From contig BBXU01001341.1 in NCBI GenBank assembly GCA_001598975.1, positions 1 through 17,128 on the forward strand: a stretch of 17,128 bases of DNA, given 5' to 3'. The notes beneath the pieces were generated by a model. It made no database searches and was not told the DNA's origin. It worked only from the letters and a program-made list of their open reading frames with translations. The first letter of the stretch is position 1. Each line of letters begins with the position of its first letter. Below are positions 1 through 11,600 of this stretch, piece after piece. Made by a program: the position numbers and the translations under genes. The DNA is from Parachlorella kessleri. Lineage: Eukaryota; Chlorophyta; Trebouxiophyceae; Chlorellales; Chlorellaceae.

Positions 1-298
1 CATGAGTACATACTTTGAGAGCATGGGCTCCTCGCTTCAACACTATGGCAGCACAGCCCCTACCAAGGCCACTCAGCAGTATCGCTAAAGGACGCGCCGT
101 GCATGAGTGTCCCTCCCAGCATTGCAAAGAGGGTGGAAGTCTGCAAAGGGTGAGGGAAAACACACCTGAGCTTGCCGGTGCCGGCATGCGGGAGTTTTGC
201 ACCTCATCCTTTCTCCATTTCCTAACTGCTTACTTGGGCATCACAGTGGACGTCTCAAAAAGCGGGGCGATGTTAAGGATTTACACATGTCCGCGCAG
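1..298. other. Upstream stretch, probably intron of the ARM gene
   Basis: No 41/42-codon ARM exon could be found here in any frame. The first secure ARM exon starts at 299 after an acceptor ending gcgcag. The sequence is therefore best read as an intron, or less likely a 5' flank, of the armadillo gene. The frame of the first ARM exon is open back to 197 and has an ATG at 287 (MSAQ before the first repeat), so a start there is not excluded. All later repeats begin straight after an acceptor, which favours an intron. Confidence 0.4.
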
Positions 299-3200
299 GT
301 CTGTGCGGCAGACGTGATGGCCAATATGTGTAATAGTGCGGGGCACCACACGGCCTTCGTTTCAGCCGGGGCCATCCCACCCCTATTGCGGCTGCTGGAC
401 AGCACAGACTGCAAAGTGCAGGTTTGACACTCCCAACATGCTTCAGAGGTGTTGCAGCAGTTCTCCTTCTGCTGCCATGGCCACCTCGCCAGCTTTTGTC
501 CTGTCCACATGGCATGGTATATGCAGGGTAGTGGGGCTGTTAAGCTCTTGTGCCTCGCAACTGGTCTGTGAAACAGATTTTGCCCCACTCGCCAGCGACA
601 ATGAATGAAGCATGCTCTGCTTTCCTTTGCAGGAAGGAGCTGCTCGCGTGCTGGCTAACTTGTGTGTCTTTGGTTCTGAAGGCTCAACCACAAATGTTGT
701 CGACAGGGCTATTCAAGCCGTTCTCCAACTAGTGAAGAGCTCGAACATAGCTGTACAGGTGTGTGTTGCTCCCTAGGTAAACATATGGGACTTGGAGCTA
801 CTGCCAAGTGGCAGTAGCGTAGGCATTGCTTTGGGCACTGTGGCTCTGTGCACCAACCTGCAGGGAGGTTGGTTACCCCTGAAAGGCGCTATGGGGTTCG
901 ACATGTCTGTAAGAGGATACGCGATAAAATCAGTAAAAAAGCTTGCGCAGCTTTAACTAACTACACATAATGTGCATGTATGTTCATGAACTGCTTGCAA
1001 GTCATTGTATTCCTGACAGCCTGACCTCGATGGTGCCTGTAGATACAAGCATATCGGGTGGTGGCCACCTTATCAATGCGACAGCAGCACAGGTCTGCCA
1101 TCGTGTCAGCCTGCACCATCCCGCTTCTCGTTCAGCTGTTGAGCAGCGTGAACCGCCCTTTGCAGGTTTGGATTGTTTAATGGCTCCCAATATGCTTCTG
1201 CATGATCATCACACATTCTGTAAGAGAACCGCCCCCCTCACTGTTACCAAGGCCATGATCTCCTTGTCTTCCAGCTCTCCCTCTAGAGTGGTCCTCTGTG
1301 TGGCATTTCTAGAGCATAGTGATGCCATACATGAAGGGTGCGCCTGTGCTCCATACCCCACCCGCCACACTTTTGATAGCCTAGGTTAGGTAGGTCTACC
1401 CACCAACGTTAGTTGACTCGGACCACAGCGGGACCTCGTGATGGAGTGGTACAGATTGCAGCTGAGCCCATCTCTAGATTGCAGCTGAGCCCATCTCTAG
1501 CTAGTTTGCGTGTAGCGAGGCATCGATCAGGTCATTGCCCACTCGTGCAAGATACCGAGGAAGAGCTCAGCCACTTGGTTGGGTATAGCGGGCATGTTAC
1601 TGCCTATGTCAGTGCTTGGCAGTAAAGGTACGGTATGTGATAGTAGATGGTGCAAATGTTGCGTTGCCACCACCTGGCTAGCAACCGCCGGTATGCTCTT
1701 CCCTTCTTGTGCTGCAAGTGTGTGACACAACCATAGGCATTGCCTGCTTCCCTGTCAATTTGCACACAGAAACTTGCTACCCAGACGGTGGCGAACCTGG
1801 CCGACACGAAAGATTACCAAGATGCTATCGTTTCTGCGGGCGCCATCCCCTCCCTTGTGCAGCTACTGGATGACCCTGACATGTTGACACAAGTAAGTGC
1901 TGCAAAGTGAAAGAGGACATCCTCAGCAGAATTGAACCTTGCAAATGTGGTTGATAGCCAGCGTACGAGCCCAAAACTTATCTCAACTTGTTGTTGCCAG
2001 CGCATGTTTAAGGCACACGTTTTCATACGATAGGAAAGCCCTGAATTCCCTTGGGGGAGTAACGGTGTTTTGGTTGGAATGCACGTGACAATAAGCGGTC
2101 AGCACCGTGCCAGCTGAGTCAGTTAGCAGGCAGGACTATGCTTCGAGGCACTCCACATTGCCTCGATGAAAGTACTTTTCTCACATAGCCTGGATTGGCC
2201 TCACTTTCTTCATCCTTTGGTATATGTCTGGCACCTGCTTCGCAGAATGCGGCCTTAGTGGCACTGCAAAATCTTGCCGTCCACAGTGTTGCCCACAAGG
2301 CTGCTATCGTGTCAGCGGACGCCATCCCACGGCTTGTGCGGCTGCTGGAGAGCACAACTCAAGACTTGCAGGTTTGGTTGGCATGTGCGGCCTACTTGGA
2401 GCTCCCAAAGTCGCCACAGGACTCTCTAATTAATACTGGCAGACACCCAGTATGGACGCAGCGTGCTGTGCTGTTTGCACCGCACATGCCAACCTTCAAC
2501 TGACCTTGATTCGCTAGCCCTTCCCTCTCAAATGACTTTGCAGGCACGTGCAGCAGCTGTGCTGGCTAACATAGCTGCCAGTAAAGAATACCATGCTGCC
2601 ATCCTATCAGCTGGCATCGGCCCCTTCCTTCAGCAATTTAAAGAGCTCACGGACAAGCCTCTGCAGGTCAGGATTACCGTTGAATAATGCATTGTGATGA
2701 AAAACAATCTTTTGAAGAAATAGGAAGGCCGTTCGTGCCTCACTGTCAGTGCGAGTGGGTTGGCTCTCCCTGTATATGAGGGTTAATGAGGGCTTTGTGC
2801 ACTTGATGAAGGGGTGAACGTCTGCGGTCTAACACTTACTGCCGTGGGGTGTTCGAGTGGGTCAATATCCGTGCTTGGCAGCATGAAAGCTGAACCTGGG
2901 CTACAAGCTCCTCGTTACATTAAGGGCTTAAACCCCGGCTGCCCACGCCTTATATGCCCTCCCGCTTGCGATGATGCAAGATGCTGTCCGCGGTGCGAAT
3001 GATAGCGAACCTGGCCCGCAGCAAGGAAGGCCAACCTCCCATCATTGCAGCAGGCATTATGCCCACAATCGTACGATTGCTAGGGAGTGCGGACAAGGAC
3101 ATGCAGGTTTGACACGCTCATGCGGGTGTGCATCAGTCTCAACACCCAGCTTGGTGCCATCTGCACCTTCGAAATGCAATGGTGTGGCTCCTTTGACAGT

Positions 3201-4389
3201 TGCACGCGCAGCTACAAAGCGCAACGGTGCAGACTTTGCATTTGCCGTAACGTAACAATGTAAGCCTGCATGTGATCTGTGCTCTGTGCATGGCACGCTA
3301 GCTGAGGTCCATAAGCTTTACCCCCCATTGTTATATTTATATTGTTTTGGTTGCGACCATGGCTTGCAAATATGCTTGCAGGTTTGGAGCGCCTTGGCAG
3401 TGCGCAACCTGACTGTGCACAGGAAGGACTGCAGGAATGCCATCGCTTCATCGGGTGCAATCCATCCCCTTGTGCGACTGCTGGACACCACGAACACTGT
3501 TGTCCAGGTTAGTTACATACGAAGGGATGCTTATATGCACGCCCCTGGCCGTTGTCCTGTGGTTTTCCCAGGGCACCACTCAAGGCACTGCTGCGGTTGT
3601 GCCCTTGGGGCCTGGGCATATTTACTTATGCTTGTAAGCAGCCCTTCCCTTGGTGTGTGTACTCCTAACTCAGTCAGTTGGATTCTTATCACCAAATGTC
3701 AGCATGGCAGTGTTAGTATAGTAAGGATGCCTATGCGCAGCCCTGCAAGGTGCTTGTGCTTGTCAGTAATACACTTGCCCTGACATGTGCTTTGGTGGCT
3801 TATGCAGTCAGCAACCCTTATCAGCATGTGGTGAAACTGTGATGACCATGGCAAGTGTCAGAGATATATATTCAGCTACCATTCTAACCATGTGTCCATC
3901 AACTGAGCCAATGAGACCTCCTTTAGCAGTCAATGGAACCATGGACATTTCCTCTACAGATGATTTGCTAATATTTAGATTGATATACTTGCCTTGCAGT
4001 CACATGCAACAGCGGCACTGGCCAACCTGGCCATCCGGCCTGCCCACCATGATGACATCAGGTCAGCGGGCGCCATAACCCCCCTTGTACGTCTGGTGGG
4101 GAGCGCGGACACAGGTGTTCAGGTATGGATCCTCTCCTTGTTCCCCAATGGATGAAAGGCACAGCGGTATGCGAGCCGAATAGTAGTATCACCACTTACC
4201 AGAACGGCATATGCATGCTAAGTCAGACTCATTTTCGGACATGCAAGAAAGGAGGTTCAATCCCGATCACCGTGCATTGAGCCTCTCTCGCGGCACAAGA
4301 AGTAGCCAATGCACTGAATGACTCACTTAATGCAGGCGAACGCGAAGCTAGCATTGAAGAACCTGCGTCACAACACGCAGAGGAAATGA
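299..4389 (+). CDS. Armadillo (ARM) repeat protein, 3' part, ten exons
   Basis: Seen: exons 299-421, 633-758, 1043-1165, 1770-1892, 2246-2371, 2544-2666, 2981-3106, 3382-3507, 4000-4122 and 4336-4389 (TGA at 4387-4389) join in phase 0 to give 390 residues. Each of the first nine encodes one ARM repeat of 41 or 42 residues. The pattern is A..vLaNLa near the start, AIvSAGAIpplVrLLds in the middle, and a terminal VQ or LQ; every exon ends in Gln (CAG or CAA) before GT. The last exon adds 17 residues beginning a tenth helix (ANAKLALKNL). Family knowledge: ARM repeats stack into a superhelical protein-binding scaffold, as in Vac8, importin-alpha or plant ARM/PUB proteins. No U-box, kinase or other domain lies in the window, so the partner and cellular role are unknown. 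The 5' end is missing. Exon 2 is the most divergent repeat; the 2981 acceptor (gcaag) and the 1043 acceptor (tgtag) are the weakest junctions. Confidence 0.85.
1454..1499. repeat. 23-base tandem duplication inside an ARM-gene intron
   Basis: The 23-base unit GATTGCAGCTGAGCCCATCT plus CTA occurs twice back to back without mismatch, in the 604-base intron between ARM exons 1043-1165 and 1770-1892. It does not alter coding sequence. Perfect identity points to a recent replication-slippage duplication. Each copy carries a TTGCAG, which could act as a cryptic acceptor. Confidence 0.9.
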
Positions 4390-5536
4390 TTTGCTTCCAG
4401 CTTGCTTTGCGCCTGCTGAGGCGCTTTTACTTAGGGTGGCAGGTAATGCGATCAGAGAGGAGGTGTGGGTATACAGGGCTGAGAGGGGTCTACGCAGTTG
4501 ATGCTCTGTGTCTTGCCTGAGATCTGAGCCTGTAGGTCTCTCCCGCACTTGCCAGGTGAATGTTGGTGCGCTCAGCGAGTCGTACACCCTATGAACCTGA
4601 ACTTAGTCATCTGAGGCACCCTGATTCAAAGTTTCCTGGGGTCCTGCATTCCCTTGGAGACACCACCTAGTGTTAAGCCTTCCTAGTCAAGGTTGCTTAC
4701 ATGGCTGAGCCTGCCTGGCTGCTTGCAGAACAGATCAAGTACGGCTCCCTTGACATCACTATGGTCATTGGCACTCCTGTCGACATCTAGAAGCCTACTT
4801 CAACTGGTTTGCAGCTATCCTCAGCAATCGCAGCATTCTTGAGAATCTGTGGGCTCCATTTGTACGTTGAGACTGACCAATGCTGCATCAGCACCTTACA
4901 CAGCTTGGCTGGATACTGGCATGACTAATTCTTTGTTACGAGTGTGACGTGCACACACGCGCACACAAATGTCTAACACTGGTTCAAGAGGTAATGCATG
5001 CAAGCAGTGCAGATGGAGCGAGAGGCAGTGCAACCTTCCATTGGATGTCACTTCTGCTTTGGGCTGCTGCACCAAAAGATAAGTGTGCCAGAGCCGCTGC
5101 AGGCATGCCATCTACCACAATCACATGGCAGCGTCACTCCGCCAGTGTGCCCTCCAGCTGGGCCAGCAAAACTTCGTACACATCGGTCCGAATAAGAAGG
5201 TCCTTGTCCCTGCACAACACCATGAGGAGCAATGGAGGCTCAACCCATCAATAGCATGTTCTAGTCTCATGGTCTTCTCGCCCAAGCAATCGTGTGCTGG
5301 CTGATTGTCCTAGTCACAGCCAACCTTGGAACATCCATACCCATACCCTCCCTAGGCCTGCTTTCATTGGCTCGTGACCGTCGTCCCACCCATGGCTGCC
5401 TGCAAGCACGCTCAACAGATGCTCCCAGCTGTTTCCGCTGATAACATTGGCATCCAGCCTTGCCGGCCACTTCATCTTTCACCCTGCTACTTTAAGGGAA
5501 AATACGTAGTGCTCAGACAAGCTCCCCAGTCATCCT
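4390..5536. other. Gene-poor stretch between the convergent ARM and NRDE2 genes
   Basis: The ARM stop ends at 4389 on the + strand and the NRDE2 stop is at 5621 on the - strand, so the two genes face each other. The proximal part should hold the ARM 3' untranslated region, but I found no TGTAA within the first several hundred bases after the ARM stop. No intact gene, RNA gene or clear repeat was recognised. Short, frame-interrupted protein-like stretches at 4728-5304 are described separately. Confidence 0.6.
4728..5304 (+). pseudogene. Possible remnant of an unrecognised coding sequence
   Basis: Three short stretches read like real protein but lie in different frames. Positions 4728-4790 begin EQIKYGSLDITMVIG and stop at TAG. 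Positions 4787-4870 encode LEAYFNWFAAILSNRSILEN and a few more residues before TGA. Positions 5083-5304 include RHAIYHNHMAASLRQ and LGQQNFVHIGPNKK and end at TGA. The frame changes abruptly at 4787-4790, where the second stretch overlaps the stop of the first. I do not recognise the family. A decayed transposon gene fits the scatter, but chance open frames in GC-rich DNA are possible. A potential acceptor (gcttgcag) precedes the first stretch and a potential donor (GTACGT at 4862) lies in the second, so a small spliced gene is a third option. Confidence 0.22.
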
Positions 5537-5541
5537 TTACA
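5537..5541 (-). promoter_or_regulatory. TGTAA poly(A) signal of the NRDE2 gene
   Basis: TGTAA on the - strand, about 80 bases past the NRDE2 stop codon. TGTAA is the usual polyadenylation signal in Chlamydomonas and related green algae, so transcript cleavage would be expected shortly after it, near 5520-5530. The pentamer is common by chance; its position is the main support. Confidence 0.45.
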
Positions 5542-5620
5542 CCCAGCCCTGTCAGCCCCCAATACATGCCATTAACTGTGCACAAGCACCAACAACAGGC
5601 ACACACTCTCATACCCGCAC

Positions 5621-8600
5621 TCACTTGACAATGTCCAGGTACTCCCCGAGCTCCTGCGGCGGTGCGCTGCCGTTTAGCAGCGCCATGCCATCCAGCCAGA
5701 GGGCCTTGTCCCAGGGGCACGCGCCCACCCCGCGCAGAAACACGCTGCAGGTGGGGCAGACAGCGGGGCAGTCAGCTCACGGCCAGGGCAAGTGCATGGC
5801 GGTGGGTGGAACTTGCAAGCTGACAGGGGGCTTGGTACCGCACTGTGAGTGGCGAGGGTAGCCAAAGTGGGAAACAAACTAGTAGGACCAACCTACCACA
5901 TAGGCTTACGTATCGTGAAGTTTACTGCCCTGACTAACTCTACCCACACGCTGGCCCCTCTTGTGGCCAGCAAAAAGCCAAAGAGTTGGAGGCCCAGGGA
6001 TGGGTCCTGCTGGCGAAGTTTACGTACATAGTAGGCAAGCCACTCACCGCCTCACAGCAGTGGGCCGCTGGCGGCTGGCTTCCAAGCGTGCATAGCAGCG
6101 CCACAACAGGGGGCAATGCCGCAGCGCTTCGCTGCTCACCGCCCGCTCAAGGACTCCGGCTAGGGCCGCCGGAGCCGAGTGACTGAGCAGCTCCACAGCA
6201 AGCACTGCCAGCCAAGCCTGGGTAGAAAACCATCGAGATGTCATAAGAAGGGCGTGCAGCACATAAGCGTTTCAGAGCTTGGAGCACATTGTGGGCACAC
6301 CTTCTTGCACTCAGGCGCCATATATGCAAATAGCATACCATCCACAAGGCTGCACCCAAACCAGCTGCCAGGGAGCAAGGGCAGAGGCTGTCCGAACAAC
6401 ATCCCAAAGCAAGCGAACATTCTAAGTAAATTAGCCTCCAACCCGTTACTGCAACCAGGGCAGACTGTATGGACTGCAACATGCCGGCCATACCTGCAGA
6501 GTGGGGTGCTGGGTGCACAGCTGTCTGCAGTCGCGCCGCAGCTGCGCCATCCTGTGGCCGGCCGCCTCGTGCCTCAGCAGCATCTGCAGTACGACGCACC
6601 ATGCAGACGGCGGTGAGGCGCACGCACCCAAGGCCAGCTTGCTCGCAGCCCTGACACTGCCTAGATCTTGGAGTCGCACTTTGTACCACGGCCGCCCTTG
6701 TTAAAGGCTGGGTTGGGGGAGTGGATGTTCCCAAACGAACACATGTGCAGCGCATGCAGCACAGCCCTTGCCCAAGTGAGGTGCTCTCCAGGCTCGCTGA
6801 CTGCCATACACTGCATTCTTCTGTGATTTTTGTTTGGACACCGTAATCACCGAATATCTCAATGTCAGGTGTTATATTGCTATCATGCACACTGCCCCAC
6901 TTGTCTATAGCCGAGCCCAGCTCACGTCAACGCCGCGCAACATGCAAGCACAGTCCCCCACATGCAAAACGCAGATGAACCGCTTAGCTCAGCCCAGCCC
7001 AGCCCAGCCCACGCCAGCAGCGTTTCCTCCCACCTGCAACAGCGCCTGGGAGGCGGGGAACCAGTTCAGGTATTTGAGGAGCGCTGCCCGCACCAACTTG
7101 GGGGGCACCGAGGGCAGCCCACGGCGGGAGGCCTCTGCCAACAAGGCACCCCGCCACTGACACAAGCCCTCTATCGCAGCATTCTCCCCTGCTGCTCGTG
7201 CTAGTGTTGGGGTGGAGTCTTGCTGCTGCGCCTGCTGTGTGGGGGCCTGAGTGTTTGCGCTGCCCTGCAGAGCCGTCAGCACCTGTTCATAGATAGCCAA
7301 CGCTGCCCTGACCCCTGCAGGACAGGACAAGGCTCTTGTGCCAGTCTCAGTGCTGTCCCTCCTGAATGGGTCATCGCACTGGCCGACATCACTTGGCAGC
7401 CAGCAACATCCAAGGGTTAGTCAGGCCAACAGCACCAGATCCTAGACATCTTGAGAGACACTAAATTAGGTATCGGTAACAGCAGCGCAACGTGCGAAAG
7501 GCATAGCACATGTACAGTGTATACAGCACAATGCACTATACCAGACACCAAACACACTTCTACAACATAACAACAGCAATGAAGCAGCTTGAACACTTCC
7601 CATCCCGCGGGATTAAACCGGCGGCAGGGCATGGGATAAGTCAATGGGGTCGCACCTGCCCCTGCTGCCCCCGGCCCCCTGCTGGCCAGGGGCTCCAGGA
7701 GTTCGAACGCGGCAGCACAGGCCACCAGGTCGCAGCTGCCCGGATCAAAGGCCGCCCTGCCTTGCTCCAACACGGAGAAGAGCAACCCCTGCACTGCACA
7801 GAAGCCTGTGTAACGAAAGTGAGCCTGTGTCACAAACGTCAAGAAACCGAAGCCCCAATAGAAACAAAATCGTGAAGAACAGCCATCTCAAACACAGGCA
7901 AGCCGTAAGGCCGGCACTGTAACCGACACAGTGAGACTCCTGGCACTGCTGATGCAAGCTGCCCTTGCAGTAACAGTCAACATGGGCTGCCAAAAGCCGT
8001 CGCACCTGGAAACCCTTCCTAGCCATCACGACTTGCTCAGCGGTCAGCATGCCGCCCCCTGCCTGGGCGACCCCGCCTTCTGCTGCCTTCCATGGCACCG
8101 CCCCCCCGGCTCCCAGCCAGCCCAGCAGCCTCGCAGCAGGCACAGCGGCCTCCTGCGAAGCACCAAACGCCGCCTGCGCTGCCAGGGCTGCTGCTGCTGA
8201 GCCCGACAGAGGCTGCAGTGCCGCTACTGCCTGAGAGCCCTGTTCTCCTCCCCTTGCTGCTGCTGCTCCAGCGGCTGCCGTTGCAGATGTTGCCGCCCCC
8301 CGCACCTCCAGCAGGGCGGCAGAGAGTACCAGTGGAGCTGCCTGCTTGGCCTTGGGCCAGGTGGGGGAGGCAGCCACAGTGGCAAAGCAGGTTTGGAAGA
8401 CCTTGCGGGCGGCCTGCAGAGGCAAGTGGTAAGCTCCTTGGAACCAGAAGAGCCTTTCTAGCAGGCATTGAGGTGGAGGAGAGGAACAGATCATTACTTC
8501 CCTTTGTACCTACAGGCACAAGCTGACAGTGAGCTCTCAGGGCATACGTAGCACAGGCTGGCTGGTCAACCGGTCGAGTGCAGGGGATTGTCACACAAGC

Positions 8601-11600
8601 TTCATGGCACATGCAGGCAAGGTCACAAAGTGGGCCAGCGGCACACAGGTCCCATCACAGCTTCCTTCCTTCCTTCCTTCCTTCCTTCCTTCCTTCTACA
8701 GACCTTGAATTTACCCGCCTGGCCTTCTAGCTCTGCGTAGGCCCTCCACAAAAGCAGGCTCTCTCGTTGCTCCGACAGCAGCTGCTTGGCTAGTGCACGC
8801 CCATCGCCCCATTCCCACCTCACAACCAAGCTCAGCTTCTCCCCACCACCGCCACCACCAGTCTTCCCTTCAGTGGCTGAAGCTGGCGGTGCCACGCTGG
8901 GTTGGGAGGCTGTGGGAGCGGGCAAGGCAGGTTGCAGTGTCTGCGAGGCGACCAGCAGCAAGGCGCGAGCCAGCAGCGGCCACTGCTTGCAGGGGCCTTG
9001 CACTAGCGCCGCCAACAGGCGCAGCAGAAACTGGTGGCGGGAGAGGTGGGCCTGCACCGCACAGGAAGCCAAGCGGCTCAGTTGTTTAAAGAAGGGTTAA
9101 TTCCGTGTGAGGGTTGCACACAAGCCGCACGGGTACTACTTCACTCAGCGGCACCGCACTGCTGAATAGCTGCTGGATCACTGTCAGCAGGGAAGACGGC
9201 AATGGGTACAACCCAACCAACCAAGCGAGGCTGCAGCGAAGCAAGCACGGTGCCATAGGAAACCCCTGCCCCAGTGCACCTGGTACCAAGGGGTGTCCCT
9301 TGTGCCGCTGTGCCCACCACTCGGGCCTGCCAGCAGCCAGGCCAGGGGCTCCTTTCCCTGGTCAAGCGAAGTTGTTGGATCTGCGGCGGTGGCGGCTAAT
9401 TCCCCCACCCACCCCACCTGCACGCATGCATGGCTTCCAGGACCCCCTAATTTTCCCTCGACTGATGATGCCCATCCGTGCAATGTCCGAGTCAAGGACA
9501 GCCAGGAACTAAGGGGATGCCCTATCAGCTTATCCATCACGCCCTTCGCTGGCGCCTCGACCGGGGCGACAACCTAGCCAGCACTGCCGAGCATCTAGCC
9601 ATTTCCAGTAGGTAACCCAGCCGGACGACAGGCGCAAGGTGCAGCAAGCAGGAGCCAAGTCTGCACCAGTCCGCTCCAAGACATGGCAGGCCTGCTGTGC
9701 AGAGCCAATGCTGCCACCCACCTGCCACAGCTCATCAGCAGCCATGGCTGCCCCGCCAGCTGCTGCCGCAGGGTCTGATGAGCCCAGCATGCCCAGCAGG
9801 GGCGCACCCAGCAGCAGCAGGCAGCCCAGCACCAGCTGCCGCACCGCAGCCTCGGACTCTGCAAGGCAGCCACCCACGGTCGTTTGCATCGCGGGGACGC
9901 AGCCACAGAGCGTAAGCTGTACATCAGCAGTCCGGCAACAACTCCTGGTAGGCAGGGAACACAAGGACATCCCAATGTCGGGAACCCATGGTTTTTTCAA
10001 GGGCATGTCTAACGCTGTAGCCACCTTTCAGGCTCTGCCTGTGTGCGCCTGGCATCACAGCCCTGGCTAACACACTGTATGCAGGTTGCGGCCTCCCTGC
10101 CACACACCCACCCAAAGGCTGCAGCAGCGGAGCGATGCCGCGGAAAGGCACCCTCGCCTCCTCCCCGGCCGCTGTCGCCCCGTCGCCGTCTCCCTCCCCC
10201 TCACCCCCCTCAGCCAGGAGACCTCCAGGGCTCTTCCCCCGCCATGGCTGCCACTGGGCAGCGTCGCGCTGAGCCTCCGTGCCCAGCCAGGCTGACAGGA
10301 CGTCGGGCGTCAAGCTGGCCGCCTGCTCCAGGGCCGCATCCAGGTTCACTCCCAGCCTACACATGCCACACACCAACCACCAAGTGCTTGAGCTGCTTGA
10401 CAGCCTGGCGCATGTGTGCTGTGTTCCGTGTCTGCCACTCCCAGAGCACTTCAATGGCAGGCATTGGCGCTGGTTGGCTCACTTGACGCAGCACTGCCTG
10501 ACTGTCTAACATGGTGCTAAGGACACAGTGAGGCCGGCCTGCGGCGCTCTCCTGCTGGGAACGACTAGGAAAGGCTGCACCAGGAGACCAGGCGAACCTA
10601 GCAAGTGCTGGCAGCAGAGTTGACAGAAGCAATGCCGGCGGCAAAGCATGGAGGCACCTTTGCAGCAGCTCCTCTTCTGTCTCCGCCGCATCGCCCTCTT
10701 CCTCCACCTCGCCTTCGCTGCCATCCTCGGCATCCAACCCATCTGGACCGCTGCCTGCCTCGGACTCACCCTCTCCCTGCCCAGCCTCCTGCCCTGCGCT
10801 CAACCACCCAGAGCCGCTTGCTTGAATGATAATCTGGAGATAAACAACCTCTAGGCATGCTGCTGTACCCCTCTCACGAGGCCCACCTCTCAGCTGCGGG
10901 GGTGTGGCGTTGCACTTCTCAGTCATATTACCATCTGGAGCCAGCAGGAGGGCCGCGTACCTGTCTTCTCCTCATCCTCCTCCTTGGCAGCGGGGGCAAG
11001 GTCTACCCAACCAGACCAGGCAGCATCCTCTGAAGGTCCCTGTAGACATGAAACCAGATACCCTATGCCAAGTTAGAGTAATGCGTGCTGCCAGCACCAA
11101 TGCTGCGCACTGATTGACCCTCACAGGGCTATACCTGATGCGCTACGATCCCCGCAGCAGGCAAGGCTGCAACTCACAAATAAGGGCACGATGCCACACC
11201 CATTCCCAACCGACAACCAGAAGACCTAAACTGTTATGCACCATGCCCCACAGCAAATCAGGAAGCTTTCAGGGCGCTCACCTGCTCCTCTTCTGCCCCG
11301 GCCTGCTCAGCCTCCCTCCCCTGCCGGTTCCTTCCCCTCCCACGCTCCGCTGTGACGCCCACATCAGGAGCGGTGGTGCCTGCCAGCCAGCCGGCCCACC
11401 CCCGCCCGCCCCCCAGCTCCCCTACCAGGGGGTCCCCACTCTCCCAGTAGTCTTGGAACATGTCGCGCTTTGCCGCCTGGCCCCACCCTGTCAGCGTTGG
11501 GATAAGCGATATACCCTCTTGAGGTGAGTTCGACAGCACAGGGATTGGGATCAGAGCTGGGGTGACTTACCAAATGGCGCAGGGCACATGGGACCGCTCT

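Noticed and set aside
1..298. An additional ARM exon before 299
   Set aside because: No 41/42-codon phase-0 stretch with the AIVSAGAIP-type core exists in any + frame.
8092..8526. Pro/Leu-rich + strand open frame of 144 codons
   Set aside because: Antisense shadow of NRDE2 exon 8413-8006; the proline and leucine runs are the complement of its alanine-rich stretches.
10357..10597. Reading NRDE2 exon 12 onward through the long open frame to about 10357
   Set aside because: That frame runs into a stop and cannot join the next conserved exon in phase. Splicing at 10598 to 10356 keeps the frame and gives a continuous ALAR-LGVNLDAAL segment.
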